From assembly GCA_022559985.1 (NCBI GenBank), contig JAFJTR010000013.1, positions 62,001 through 126,000 of the forward strand: 64,000 nucleotides of DNA, read 5' to 3'. Source of the stretch: Parastagonospora avenae f. sp. tritici 18332-5. Taxonomy: Eukaryota; Ascomycota; Dothideomycetes; Pleosporales; Phaeosphaeriaceae. Under the pieces are notes generated by a model. It saw nothing but the letters and a program-made list of their open reading frames with translations, did no database searches and had not been told where the DNA came from. Below, one piece after another: positions 1 through 10,159 of the stretch (position 1 is its first letter; the number at the start of each line of letters is the position of its first letter). The position numbers were made by a program, and so were the translations under genes.

Positions 1-831
1 TCCCCCGTATGCTCTCAGGCAGTGGGTAGTGCACTACATCTGTCGTCCCATAGCGGTCGTGCACGAGCAGCGACAGGTTGGATGACTCGCCCAGGTACGC
101 GACACGGCCGGCTTCTTTGATGGGCGCCCGGGCAAACTTTGGCTTCATGAATTGCACATATGTTCCATTGTCGCGGGCCTGTTGCGCTGCGTACGCGCTG
201 GACACGGTCGTTGCAGGCGTGCCATCCTCGGAGTTGTAGGCCGCTGTCTTGTCGCGTGGTTCGGCTGACGGACTTGCTGGCGAGCGGGCGTCGCTGTCTC
301 CCCGGTCGCTGCGGCGGTCAGCTCTGCTATCCACGGCGCGTCCTACGCCACCTTACCTGTCAGCATCTCGGGCGCGTGCCGTCGTCGTCTTCTTGCGCTT
401 CGGCGCGGGGATGCGACACTCAATGGAGAAGGCGGTGCAATTGGTGCACGGGATGCCGAGCGAGGCTGCATCGCAGCGAACCTGCGCCGGCGTTAGGAGC
501 TCGTTTCAGAGAGCCGTCGTCGTTCGGATGATATGATTACTCACTTTCCTCGCATGACATGCTGTGAGTGGTGGTTAGCATTTGTCTTGCAGTCGACCGA
601 GGTGCCGAGGCTCGTCAACAACGTCAATATAACGCCGCGCCCTCGCCCTCGATGTGGAGAGACGCGCAAGACGTGGAGAAGGGACTCACTTTCGCATGCT
701 CTGCTGGCTCGCTGCCTCCTAAACGAGGGATGTCCAGGCGGCACCGATTGCGACGATGCAGAAGGGCTGTATGCTCGTGAGCTGCTGTCTTGCACCGGGA
801 GCGCGCGACACCTACGAGGCCGGCCCTCCAT
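1..831 (-). CDS. Zn2Cys6 transcription factor, FarA/CTF1 (fatty-acid/cutinase regulator) type, partial at window edge
   Basis: Model: complement of 690-831, 545-561, 357-481 and 1-308, continuing beyond base 1. Across the first three exons the frame gives one zinc cluster with spacing C-x2-C-x6-C-x8-C-x2-C-x6-C (RACETCHARKVRC, then GIPCTNC and IECR), followed by a basic PKRKK tract. The wording of the cluster is close to what I know of the FarA/FarB/CTF1 group, which activates genes for fatty-acid, cutin and lipid use; the exact member is inference. Exon 4 carries the RVAYLGESSNLSLL stretch usual just after the linker in these proteins. Exon 2 is only 17 nt. The start at 831 is the nearest in-frame ATG before the cluster and could lie further upstream. 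The fungal_trans domain is outside the window. Confidence 0.85.
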
Positions 832-1524
832 TGGTAGGCTGCGCAGCCAGTGGCTGGGGTGCCGTGGGCGCTGTGCTCGCCATGAAGGAATGTTCCCCAG
901 ACATGAGGTCGGCGGCTTCTCAAGTGGGCAAATCGTCAAGGGTTGGTGGTCGTGCTTTGGGGATTTGGCATACACAGTCCAGCTGTGGCTCCTCTCTGGC
1001 ACGGAAGGCACCACCCAGACTAGCGGGGTTTGCGGCAGCACCCTCGATCATCGCCATCAAACATGAAACTAAAGCCCGCAGCCTGCCTACCCTGTCTCTC
1101 ACGCCCAGCCTTGCTAAGCTGTGTGATGCCGAGCAGTAGGTATTCACACATTACATACTCACACAATCACACACTCACACGCGTTGTGGACGTGTTCAAC
1201 ATGTGCTCTGCTTACGGGCCCGATTCGTCCGCTCCGGACTATCCGCCGGTTTGAGCGAGTGATGGGACTGTTGCTTCAAATGTGCTGCACATCGTCTTGC
1301 TTCTCACATACTGATCACACGACAGTGAAATACAGATTGCTAGGCTGGGGTATGTTCTAGCGATAATGCCAATAAGTGTGAACGTACAGAGTGTCTGTGA
1401 CATTTGCACACCAAGGCCCCGAAACCGGTGGAGCCGAACACCTTTTCTCTGCTTGCCCCTTTCCTCGATCCGATTACCGAAGCATACCCAGTACCGATCC
1501 CTACATTCCTGCATGTCCACTCGC
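832..1524. other. Intergenic: upstream of the zinc-cluster gene and downstream of the Nudix gene
   Basis: No supported gene. It serves as promoter side of the minus-strand regulator and as 3' side of the minus-strand Nudix gene. A short CA/CAT-rich low-complexity run lies at about 1143-1180. Open frames here are short and have no recognisable motif. Confidence 0.6.
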
Positions 1525-2167
1525 TCATGATGGGCTCGCTTCTTCCAGTAGGCTAAAAGCATCAAGTTTGATCCGCTTATTCTCCTCAGAGATGTAAGTA
1601 AGCCTCACATCCCCGACAAGATTATGATCAATCTCTTCTTTGGTTACAAACAGGTACCGTTGGTGCTCTACTGGATCCAAAATAACCTCCATCTTCTCTA
1701 CCTCCATGTGAAAGATGAGCTTCAGCCAGGTAACGCGCCGTCGACCTGGTCGCCCATCCCCGAACGTGAGTTCCGCAGCCTTGCCACAGACGCGGGTTGC
1801 AACGAGCCCAGTTTCTTCCTTTAACTCCCGTACAGCCGCGTGCAGCAGTGTGTCGTCTGTATCGTCTACTTTGCCTCCTGGCACTTCCTGATGTCCATTA
1901 ACATGGAACTTTGTGGACGCCATGGCGCTGAGCTTTCAAATCATGGGACCTCGGGACAAGCTATCCAGGCGTACTTACCCACATGTCAGGGAAGGCTTTC
2001 TCATCAGCTGCGCGCTGGACCAGTAGCAACTTTCCATTCTTGTTAAATACGACAATACCAGTGCATAACACGTCGTATTGCGATCGTTGACGCAAGAACT
2101 CCGCAGCATTCACTGCGTATTCCTGGAGCGAAGTTGGATACTCGAACTTGGGGGGTGATCCGATCAT
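1525..2167 (-). CDS. Nudix hydrolase
   Basis: Model: complement of 1979-2167 and 1525-1887, with one 91-nt intron (GTAAGT...ATCAG), giving 183 aa. The splice joins ...FPDMW to EVPGGK, which restores the continuous strand before a Nudix box. The box at about residues 66-88 reads GGKVDDTDDTLLHAAVRELK followed by EETGL; the REL-x-EE-x-GL metal-binding core is present, with one extra residue between the glycine and the REL relative to the textbook spacing, a variant I recall in fungal members. Nudix enzymes cleave nucleoside diphosphates linked to another moiety; the substrate cannot be told here. The ATG at 2167 is the first in frame. The gene is divergent from the AT-hook gene. Confidence 0.9.
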
Positions 2168-2626
2168 ACTTTGGATAGAGCGCTTAAAAACAAGCTTTGG
2201 TCTGAATGTTTGCTCGAAAACAGTAAAGGTGTTGTTGGGTTAAGTATTATTCAATGTTGATGCCTGGGATGTCTAGCCAGCCCTCTGAAGAACGCCATTC
2301 CTCATCTAGTGTATTACTCGTCTTGGGTAGACCAGCAGCCTGAAATATACACGAAGATTGCGCACTCGTAGCATCCGATGACCAAGGAAAGCACTAATTT
2401 GTGATGAGTGCATCCAGATGTCTGCGAATGGGGAGGAAACTCGTCACGTGACTCCAAGCTAGTTTCGCGATCTCTAGTAGCGCAATGATAACATTTGGCG
2501 GCGCGTCACCACTCGATCTCCCACAAGCATCGCGCCAACACCCCGCGCATTACCACCACGACACGCTCGCTCAACCGCGTCCGACGCGACATCGAATCAT
2601 TGCCCTATCGATAATTATCTGAGAAA
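2168..2626. promoter_or_regulatory. Divergent promoter region between Nudix and AT-hook genes
   Basis: A 459-bp gap between two divergent starts. It contains a CACGTG E-box core at about 2444 (TCACGTGAC), the type of site bound by bHLH factors such as Cbf1, and a TTTGGCGG stretch at about 2494 resembling an E2F/MBF-type site. Function is inferred from position and sequence only. Confidence 0.35.
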
Positions 2627-4204
2627 ATGCCGCGACCAAAGAGGACCAAGATCACGTCCACGGCCACGCGTGTCGTAAAGCCCGCCCCGCGCACCGAAGT
2701 CTCAAAGCCTGCCGCCACGAAGCCCTCAAAAGTGGAACAAAAAGCAAAACCCTTCAGCGATGATAGCGACGGTCTCGTTGCCAAGTCGAAGACGACGCGC
2801 TCAACACGAAGACCTTTGAGAAAGACGCATGAGACTGTTGTGGAAGCGGACATGGAAATGACTGGCGCGCTCCCAGTTGCAGAAGGCAGTCCAGCTGAAA
2901 CGCCCAAGGATCGCACGCCTGCATCAAATGCATCAAAGAGAACACGAGGTACAAGGTTGTCAGGTAGACAGACATTATCCTCTGTTGCAAAATCAGCGTC
3001 AACGCGCTCGCAGGTCGAAGCCGCGCAAGAGGAGGTGGCCCAGGAAGGTGATACCAGCGGCTTTGGAGACTTGACATTCTCCTCATTTGGCTCAGAATCG
3101 CCATTACACGGAACACGCCCACCATCCGCGATCAAAGTAGGCGCAACACCAGCGCATGAGGCCTCGATCCTAGCTTTGACGAACTTCAAGAGACGAGTCA
3201 GGCAACCAAGCTTATTGCGCATGGTGCAGCAGACCACCGATGTGGAAGACAATGATCAAAGTGGGCTCGACGACACAGACAACTTTGACTTCGACGACTT
3301 CCTTCCACACGCCGAGTCAACGCCACTGCACGTGAGAAAACCCGTGGCACAGGAAGACGCACGAAATGACAGTGGCACGCAAATATCCAGCTCTGGTTCT
3401 CGAGGTGTCAAGCGGAAGCTGACGCCCGTTGTCCAGGTGCCACGCTCTTCCCCTCCATGCGATTCGCCATCTGGTGCGGATATCGAGTCTTCAAGATCAC
3501 CTTCTCTAAGTTTACCAGAAATACAGCCAACACGTGAAGAAATTGTCGCACAGACTCAAGATGAGCCAGAGCCTCTTAGCGACACCTACGCCCCGCCCAT
3601 GTCGAGCAGTCCTGTTCGCGACGTTGCAACACCTCCTCAGTCTCCTGTTCTATCACGTACCCGTGGCAGGGGCCGACCGTCTAAGAAACCTCCCACGTAT
3701 GAGGAGTCCGAGGGCGAGGAGACGGAGACGCCGAAGAAAGCCAAAAGGACCGCCAAGTCAAAAGCGCAACAGAAGATATCTACTGCACAGCTGAAAGGTC
3801 TCCTGCCTCGGCGGAGGAACCGCAACCTGCGCGACCGTGACGAGTTCGATATTGACTCATCTGAAGCTACGCCAATTGATTCGGATCAGGACGAGCTGCA
3901 AATGCCAAATCCACGCGCTCGTCAAAGAGGCGGCGCAAAGGTCGCGTCTCCAAAAGCTGCGAAAAAGACTGCTCGTGGGAAGAAAGCCGCGGCTTCCAGG
4001 CAAAGCAAGACATACAGCCGCAGGATATCATCCGACAAGGAGAATGACGCCAGAAACGACGACGACGAGGAACCGACAGAGGCCTCTGTTGTCGAGCATT
4101 CGGAGAAGCTGCTTGCTATCAAGAAGAAGTTTGAAGATGTGGATGCGTTTGAGCTTGACTTCGAGAATGGGGACGTGACCACGAGCTCAAGCCCGTTTCG
4201 GTGA
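2627..4204 (+). CDS. Disordered nuclear protein with AT-hook
   Basis: Single-exon frame of 525 aa starting at an ATG in good context (GAAAATGCC). The protein is rich in Lys, Arg, Ser, Pro and acidic stretches and has no globular domain I recognise. Near residue 345 there is RGRGRPSKK, an AT-hook-like minor-groove DNA-binding motif, and basic tracts (KKAKRTAKSK, KKTARGKKAA) that could serve as nuclear localisation signals. The C-terminus ends with a short hydrophobic/acidic segment, DVDAFELDFEN followed by SSSPF, which looks like a conserved peptide. A chromatin or chromosome-associated role is inference from composition and AT-hook; the family is not recognised. Confidence 0.8.
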   Translation: MPRPKRTKITSTATRVVKPAPRTEVSKPAATKPSKVEQKAKPFSDDSDGLVAKSKTTRSTRRPLRKTHETVVEADMEMTGALPVAEGSPAETPKDRTPASNASKRTRGTRLSGRQTLSSVAKSASTRSQVEAAQEEVAQEGDTSGFGDLTFSSFGSESPLHGTRPPSAIKVGATPAHEASILALTNFKRRVRQPSLLRMVQQTTDVEDNDQSGLDDTDNFDFDDFLPHAESTPLHVRKPVAQEDARNDSGTQISSSGSRGVKRKLTPVVQVPRSSPPCDSPSGADIESSRSPSLSLPEIQPTREEIVAQTQDEPEPLSDTYAPPMSSSPVRDVATPPQSPVLSRTRGRGRPSKKPPTYEESEGEETETPKKAKRTAKSKAQQKISTAQLKGLLPRRRNRNLRDRDEFDIDSSEATPIDSDQDELQMPNPRARQRGGAKVASPKAAKKTARGKKAAASRQSKTYSRRISSDKENDARNDDDEEPTEASVVEHSEKLLAIKKKFEDVDAFELDFENGDVTTSSSPFR

Positions 4205-4843
4205 TGGGTTTTTCTGATTTCGGCGTTTCACAAGCATGCTATGATTTATGATTGTCTCTGCATTTCTGTATACCCGTATGGCGTTCTCGTGGCGGTCCCT
4301 TGTTAGCATGGCTGTAAGACACGTAGTGACACTCCAAACAACGGTGGATGAGAATCGATTGTACTTTTAAATTATTTCTGTGGGACCAACAGGTCGTGTC
4401 GTGTCCTGAGGGCGATTCCCCAGGTGCTGTGCACGGCGCCAGCGGGTCTAGCCGTTATCTGTCCTTATCGCTAGTGTGCATGGTTGCACAACTACGTGGA
4501 GAATGAGCTTCACGCGGCCAACAAGACAATGTTTGCATATAGTGCCAACATAAGAGATACTTGATTGAGGCTCTCACGAGGCTGGGCGTTACGTTTTTGA
4601 TCGGAAGTCTGGCATGTGCTTGCTTGGGAGTGCACGGCCTTTATTCGACTGAAGCAGTCGCGTTACGTAGCTCCCCCAGCTTCGAACACCGACCACGCTT
4701 CCACCAAGCAACTCTCTCTTTCCCCTTACCTTGGCCTCAACTACCATGTCATTGTGATACTGTGCCATGCGTTTACCCGTCAGCTGCACTCTTTTGGCGT
4801 ATGCAGTTCCAGCTCCACTTGCTCCGCCTGGTGCGCGCATGCC
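4205..4843. other. Intergenic, 3' of AT-hook gene and 5' of LysM gene
   Basis: No gene supported. The frame of the LysM gene is open upstream to 4616 but without a better start, so part of this stretch is probably the 5' leader of that gene. A pyrimidine-rich run at about 4710-4760 fits a fungal core promoter. Confidence 0.5.
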
Positions 4844-6700
4844 ATGAACCCCGCCAATAGCGCCTCGTTGTCGTCGTCCAAGAGCAACTCGACATTGCGC
4901 CCTCGAACGCGGAGGCTGATCTCCGTGGAAGACGACATATACTCCACAGAGCACAGCGACGATGCTTCAAGCAGAAACGGGTCGCGAATCACTTCGAGGG
5001 ACGGACCGCCTACCCGGACATCCAACCCTGGGGTCAGCACCAAGTCGCGCCTCAATGTCACTTCAGAGCCGTCCTCTTCGTTTACGCGATCCACGAGCGC
5101 AGTGAACCCGAAAGGGTCTCGAAATCCGAATCCATTGTCTGGGCTATTCGGCAACCCATGGTCCACTATACAAGGCATAGCGGCGAACGTCATCGGGAAT
5201 GAGGGCGCTCAGGGAGAGTCGGGCAGCACACGCAGGCGGAAACCTACTCATGGACGCCGCACTTCAGTCAGTGCACCACCGCCCAAGCAATGGGGTCCGG
5301 CAGGCGCACCCTCCCAGGTCGGCGCTGGTACGCACGAGGAGAGAGAGAACATGGTCAGAGCGATGAAGCGCAAGGACCTTCTCAACGCCACTGAGGGACT
5401 TGTGCCAGACTCTGTTGGTCGCATAAAGCGAAGAAACTCAGACGAGCGATTGAGCGCATCCGCACCTCCGGGGGAGAACGAAGACCGAGACGCCCTGGTG
5501 TATATCCATAAAGTACGACCACAGGACACCTTGGCTGGGCTCAGCATCAAGTACAACTGCGACCAAGCTGTGCTACGCAAATCAAACCGCATGTGGCCCA
5601 ACGATAGCGTGCAGACGAAGAAGGTCGTGGTGCTGCCGGTCGACGCCTGTGGTGTGAAGGGCCGCCCAGCACAGGGGCCTGATGCTTTGCCTGAAGAGGA
5701 CCTTCTCCTTGGTGAATATGGCGAGGATTCTAGCAGCAAGTCACCGCAGCCGGACACGAATGGTCTCCCAAGCGGCTGGAGCACACCAAGAAAAAAAGAC
5801 ATGGAAAGCAACTCTGTTGCTTCGTCTAACCCAGAAGAACCACCTTGGAAGCACGATTCATGGGTCCTCCTGCCCAACGAGAAGAGACCGACACAAATTG
5901 GCCGCATGCCCCGAAGAGCACTCGGCTTCTTTCCTCCAGCGCGACGGAAGTCCGTCACTTACTCAGATGCATCTACGCCCCGAGCGTCCGTCGATCTGCC
6001 CCGCTCGTCCACATCTACAAACCCCATGACCAGCTCACCATCACGGCCGGCGCGAGCGCGTGCATCGAGCACCCTCTCTTCCATATCCACACACAGTCGC
6101 CAAAGAAATGCATCAGGGAATGGCTGGGGTCTGCATGGGCCGGGTGGCGTGGGCACATTAGGGAGGAATGTACGAAGTCCAGGGCCAGCACAAGATGGAC
6201 TGAACAAGAAGTTTGCTCAATACCTCCCAAGCATGGCACCGCCGCCTGGACAAGAGTATTTCACGCCATGGGCAGCAAGTCTACTAGACCAAGAATCTGG
6301 CGTGTCGCATCAGTATGGCGGCTCAGGAGCTCTAACGCCTGTCAACGGTGTAGATTTACAAGAGATAGGAGGCGCGATAGAGGGTTGGATGAGGAAAGTT
6401 GGATCACAAGCTCAGAAGATGCTCACTGAACCAGGCACGCCTGGCCAAGGCAAAAGGTCTGCCGTACCCGTTCTTGGAGCCGTTGGTGGCGACCTGGGAG
6501 ATCTTATTGAGCTTCAGGACGATGCATTTGAGATTGGCGATGATGAAAGGGACCGAGGCAGAGCACGGAACGACGATCTGCTTGCTCTGACAGGACAGAG
6601 TTCGAACTCGATTGGACAACAGTACCAATCCTCAAGACCAGATTTCAATCTTGTTCTGACAGATCGAAGACGGAAAGGCGATAGTAGCAAGACGGACTGA
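4844..6700 (+). CDS. LysM-domain protein, probably intracellular
   Basis: Intronless 618-aa frame from the ATG at 4844. One LysM domain lies at about residues 218-265: VYIHKVRPQDTLAGLSIKYN, then a block with RKSNRMWPND and VVVLPVDAC. This matches the fungal LysM proteins of unknown role whose domain ends in the VVLPVDAC pattern. There is no signal peptide at the chosen start, so it differs from secreted LysM effectors; cytoplasmic or membrane-peripheral location is inference. The rest is low-complexity, Ser/Pro/Arg-rich sequence with likely phosphorylation clusters. The last 60 residues contain an acidic segment (LGDLIELQDDAFEIGDDERD). Confidence 0.85.
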   Translation: MNPANSASLSSSKSNSTLRPRTRRLISVEDDIYSTEHSDDASSRNGSRITSRDGPPTRTSNPGVSTKSRLNVTSEPSSSFTRSTSAVNPKGSRNPNPLSGLFGNPWSTIQGIAANVIGNEGAQGESGSTRRRKPTHGRRTSVSAPPPKQWGPAGAPSQVGAGTHEERENMVRAMKRKDLLNATEGLVPDSVGRIKRRNSDERLSASAPPGENEDRDALVYIHKVRPQDTLAGLSIKYNCDQAVLRKSNRMWPNDSVQTKKVVVLPVDACGVKGRPAQGPDALPEEDLLLGEYGEDSSSKSPQPDTNGLPSGWSTPRKKDMESNSVASSNPEEPPWKHDSWVLLPNEKRPTQIGRMPRRALGFFPPARRKSVTYSDASTPRASVDLPRSSTSTNPMTSSPSRPARARASSTLSSISTHSRQRNASGNGWGLHGPGGVGTLGRNVRSPGPAQDGLNKKFAQYLPSMAPPPGQEYFTPWAASLLDQESGVSHQYGGSGALTPVNGVDLQEIGGAIEGWMRKVGSQAQKMLTEPGTPGQGKRSAVPVLGAVGGDLGDLIELQDDAFEIGDDERDRGRARNDDLLALTGQSSNSIGQQYQSSRPDFNLVLTDRRRKGDSSKTD

Positions 6701-6999
6701 TAGAGTATTGACCGAGCGGAGCATGGCGTTTGGGTATGCATGCCAAAGAGCATAGCACTGGAAAGTCTAGTCAAGTTCATAGCGTTGTGGCCCAGTTTGC
6801 CTGCAGAACCACTTGTATATATCTGCAATATGATTTTTGGCCAGAAGTTGCCGTTTCCTTGAACTGCTGCCGATGTACTTAAAAGCTTAAGCACATTAAG
6901 CCTTTCAACCGTGCACATCCTATCATCACAACCTCTACGGACCTGACACTAAGTGCTCATCTTGCAATTTGGAGATTGCCATTGCAATTCGCTCATGAC

Positions 7000-9197
7000 A
7001 TGCAATCTCTCACAAGAGCTCACACGATAATTTCGCTGCTTCGCAGGTGCGCCCGCTTCCCATCGGCACACGCGCCAAACCCGCTCCGACCTCATCAACC
7101 TCGAATTGGCAGGTGGCTTACAACGTCTACACCATCACAGCCAGCCTCTCGCCTTCTACCCTCCCACAAACACACACACCACATGGGTGGAGGTACCAAG
7201 TTCCCACTGTCTACAGCAAGCATGCATCGCGCGCCCGCCGCCATGGAGACCAAGCCAGTCGACGTGGAGACTCGCACGCCAAGAGATCCCAACACGCTGA
7301 GCAATTACCACAATTATGTGACGCGGCACACGAGTTTGGATTTTGAGATTGATTTTGAGAAGAAGAGGTTGGTGGGGAGTGTGGTGTTGAGGTTGGAGAG
7401 TTTGACGGATGAGGGTGTGGATGTTGTGTTGGATTCGAGGTGCGTATTTACTTCCTTTCTACTGACATCAATTGTTACAGGCAAGGCTAATGTAGAGATA
7501 GCTTCCTCGATATCTCGGCCATCAAGGTCGATCACCAGAATGCTGAGTTCAGTATTGGAGAGCGTGTCGAACCGTATGGCAGTCCATTGACCATCAAGCT
7601 CCCTGCGGCTGTGTCCAAGGGCAAGACGGTGGAGATCGAGCTTACTGTAGCGACGACGGAGAAGTGCACGGCGCTGCAGTGGATGGAGCCGGCGCAGACG
7701 TCGAACAAGAAGCATCCGTACATGTTCAGCCAGTGTCAGGCTAATCATGCGCGCTCTGTGTTCCCGTGCCAGGACACGCCGGATGTTAAGTCGACTCTCA
7801 GCTTTGCGCTACGCTCGCCACTTCCCGTTCTTGCTTCTGGACTACCGACTGGGGCGAGCGAGTATCAGCCGGCGAAGAAGGATGGTGCGTCGGGAACTCT
7901 GAAGTACACGTTTGAACAGCCAGTTGCGATTACGTCTTACCTCATGGCGGTTGCTTCGGGTGATCTGGCTTGTGCGTCAATTGGACCGCGCAGCACTGTT
8001 TGGTCTGGCCCTGAAGAGCTTTTGGAGTGTCAGCAAGAGCTTGAGGGCGAGATTGAGCCTTTCATGAAGGCCATTGAGTCGATTGTTAAGCCCACCTACC
8101 AGTGGACACAGTACAACGTGCTCATCTTGCCTCCATCGTTCCCCTACGGTGGTATGGAGAACCCTGTCTGGACGTACGCTACGCCATCCATCATTTCCGG
8201 AGACAAGCAGAACATCGATGTTATTGCGCACGAATTGTCCCACTCATGGTCAGGCAATCTGGTTAGTGCAGCCAGCTGGGAGCACTTCTGGCTGAACGAG
8301 GGCTGGACCACCTATCTTGAGCGACGTATCCAGGGCGTTCTTCACGGCGAAGCACACCGTCACTTCTCAGCCATCATCGGCTGGAAGGCGCTCGAAGAGA
8401 GCATCGAGCGCTATGGCGCAGATCACGACTTCACGAAACTCGTCATCGATCTCAAGGGCAAGGACCCAGACGATGCGTTCTCCAGCATCCCCTATGAGAA
8501 GGGCTTCCATGCGCTCTACCAGTTTGAGCTTCTTCTCAGCAAGGAGAAGTGGGACACCTTCATCCCACACTACTTTGAGACTTTCAAGTTTAAGTCCATC
8601 GACTCATACGACTTCAAGGCGTGCCTCATTGACTTCTTTGCCAAAGACACCGAGGCCAACAAGAAGCTCGCAGACTTTGACTGGGACAAGCTCTTCTACG
8701 CCCCTGGATACCCACCAAAGCCCGACTTTGACCAGACCATGGTGAAGAGCTGCTACAAGCTCGCAGACAAATGGCAGTACCTCATCACAAACAACTCCTC
8801 CAGCGACTTCAAGCCCCACCATTCCGACGTCGCCGACTGGGTATCCAACCAATCCGTCGTCTTCCTCGAGAAAGTCCAATCCTTTGCAGACAAGTTCAGC
8901 GCTGAGCAGATCCATCTCCTCGGAAGCACATATGGCTATGACAAGACGCAGAACATTGAGGTCCTGTCAAGGTACCTGTCTGCTGGACTCATGGCCAAGG
9001 CACCTGAGACGTACCAGCCGTCCGCAGAGTTGTTGGGGCGTATTGGGCGCATGAAGTTTGTTAGGCCAATGTATAGGCTGCTGGAGAAGGCGGATAGAAA
9101 GTTGGCGGTTGACACGTTTGAGAAGAATAAAGACTTTTATCACCCGATTTGTAGGTCGATGGTGGAGAAGGACTTGTTCGGAGATGAGAAGAAATAG
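7000..9197 (+). CDS. Leukotriene A4 hydrolase / M1 aminopeptidase
   Basis: Model: 7000-7439 joined to 7502-9197 (62-nt intron), 711 aa. The M1 signature is complete: the exopeptidase GGMEN motif (YGGMENPVWTYAT) and the zinc motif HELSH at residues 390-394 with the third ligand Glu 18 residues later (E413). The order of domains and the length beyond the extension match LTA4H/yeast Lap2-type enzymes, which have aminopeptidase and epoxide hydrolase activity. From the ATG at 7000 the first about 60 residues are Arg/Ser/Thr-rich without acidic residues and look like a mitochondrial presequence; a second in-frame ATG (MGGGTKF, about 7183) would give the cytosolic form. Convergent with the RpiB gene, 124 bp away. 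Confidence 0.93.
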
Positions 9198-9321
9198 TGC
9201 GTACATAGCCGCCTTCGAGAATACGTTCAGAAGAAAGCACTAAGCAAAAGAAGACAACATGTCAGATATCCACAATCAAATTTGATTTTACATGCCGAAT
9301 GAACCGCATAGAATCTCTCCA

Positions 9322-9837
9322 TTAACATCCCTTAGCATTTTCCAAATCCTTAGCCAACCCCGCATAATTCGCCTTCTCATGCTCCATAATCGCCTCGACC
9401 TTCTTCGCACTCGCACTCCCCTCATCAAACCGATATCCCAACCACTCCCTCACCAACCGCCTCGCAAGCTCAATCCCCACCACCCTCTCGCCCATGCACA
9501 GCACCTGTGCATCATTACTCAGCACTGCCCTCTCCACGCTGAAACTATCATGCGCCGTCACCGCCCTGATGCCGGGTACCTTGTTCGCGCTGATTGCGAC
9601 GCCCAGCCCCGTGCCGCAGATCAGGATCGCGCGGTCAGCCTTGCCGTCTGCGACGAGTTTGGCGGCGGATACGGCGACGTGGGGGTATGCGGTTTTGTCA
9701 GCGTTGGAGGGGACACCGACGTCTGTGACATCAGAGACGAGTGGAGAGTCGTTCAAGTCTTTGATGATGGCGTTCTTGTAGCCGACGCCGGCGTCGTCGC
9801 AGCCGATTGCTATTCGGAGGGGCGAAGGTGGAGACAT
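9322..9837 (-). CDS. RpiB/LacAB-type sugar-phosphate isomerase
   Basis: Intronless, 171 aa. It begins with IAIGCDDAGVGYKNAI, the phosphosugar-binding start of the RpiB/LacA/LacB fold, and contains the catalytic-cysteine loop ICGTGLGVAISANKVPGIRA followed by HDSFSVERA and the RLVREWLGYRF helix. This family interconverts aldose and ketose phosphates; in fungi, members are known as ribose-5-phosphate isomerase-like or tetrose-phosphate isomerases of erythritol catabolism. Which substrate is used here cannot be told. The start ATG at 9837 lies one base after the stop of the upstream 106-aa frame (TAA-A-ATG), unusual for a eukaryote. Confidence 0.92.
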   Translation of the reverse strand: MSPPSPLRIAIGCDDAGVGYKNAIIKDLNDSPLVSDVTDVGVPSNADKTAYPHVAVSAAKLVADGKADRAILICGTGLGVAISANKVPGIRAVTAHDSFSVERAVLSNDAQVLCMGERVVGIELARRLVREWLGYRFDEGSASAKKVEAIMEHEKANYAGLAKDLENAKGC

Positions 9838-9838
9838 T

Positions 9839-10159
9839 TTAGAGATCCGATGTGTCGTAGCGGCGCTCGAGGTAGCGGCGGGTGGATTTGGATTTGACGT
9901 TGAGGTTGGAAGCGCCTGTGGAAGAATTTGATGAAGAGGAATTGGATGTATAGTGCACGTTTCCTTCAACGGTGTCGGCTTTCTTGCCTGTGTCTTTGAC
10001 GATGTCGTCGATGGCGCGGCTGACGGTTCTCTCGAAGGGCGCGGTGATGGTGGAGAAGTCGGTGTGGCGCTGCGTTACGAGGCTGGACTGCTCGTCGGTG
10101 GCGGGATGTTCGGCAGCAGAGTCGAGGTTCAGCGAGAAGAATTGGCGTTTGGGAGACAT
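9839..10159 (-). CDS. Small hypothetical protein directly upstream of RpiB-type gene
   Basis: 106-aa frame beginning MSPKRQFFSLNLDSAAEHP and ending YLERRYDTSDL, hydrophilic, with a Ser/Asn-rich run before a basic C-terminus. No family recognised. It is either a separate gene on the same transcript as the isomerase or a long upstream frame in its leader. The 420 bp before it separate it from the rhodanese gene. Supporting coding status: a good-length ATG-initiated frame in sense orientation with protein-like composition. Against: no recognisable domain, and the abutting arrangement. Confidence 0.5.
   Translation of the reverse strand: MSPKRQFFSLNLDSAAEHPATDEQSSLVTQRHTDFSTITAPFERTVSRAIDDIVKDTGKKADTVEGNVHYTSNSSSSNSSTGASNLNVKSKSTRRYLERRYDTSDL

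Noticed and set aside
1143..1180. CA-rich stretch as a telomere- or centromere-like repeat
   Set aside because: Short and irregular low-complexity sequence, not TTAGGG-type and not tandem.
5248..5958. 236-aa minus-strand frame
   Set aside because: It lies antisense within the LysM gene, has Ser/Arg/Gly composition of a reversed coding strand and no motif.
9292..9897. 201-aa plus-strand frame over the RpiB-type gene
   Set aside because: Complement of a clear coding gene; its Gly/Val/Asp-rich end mirrors codon bias of the minus strand.
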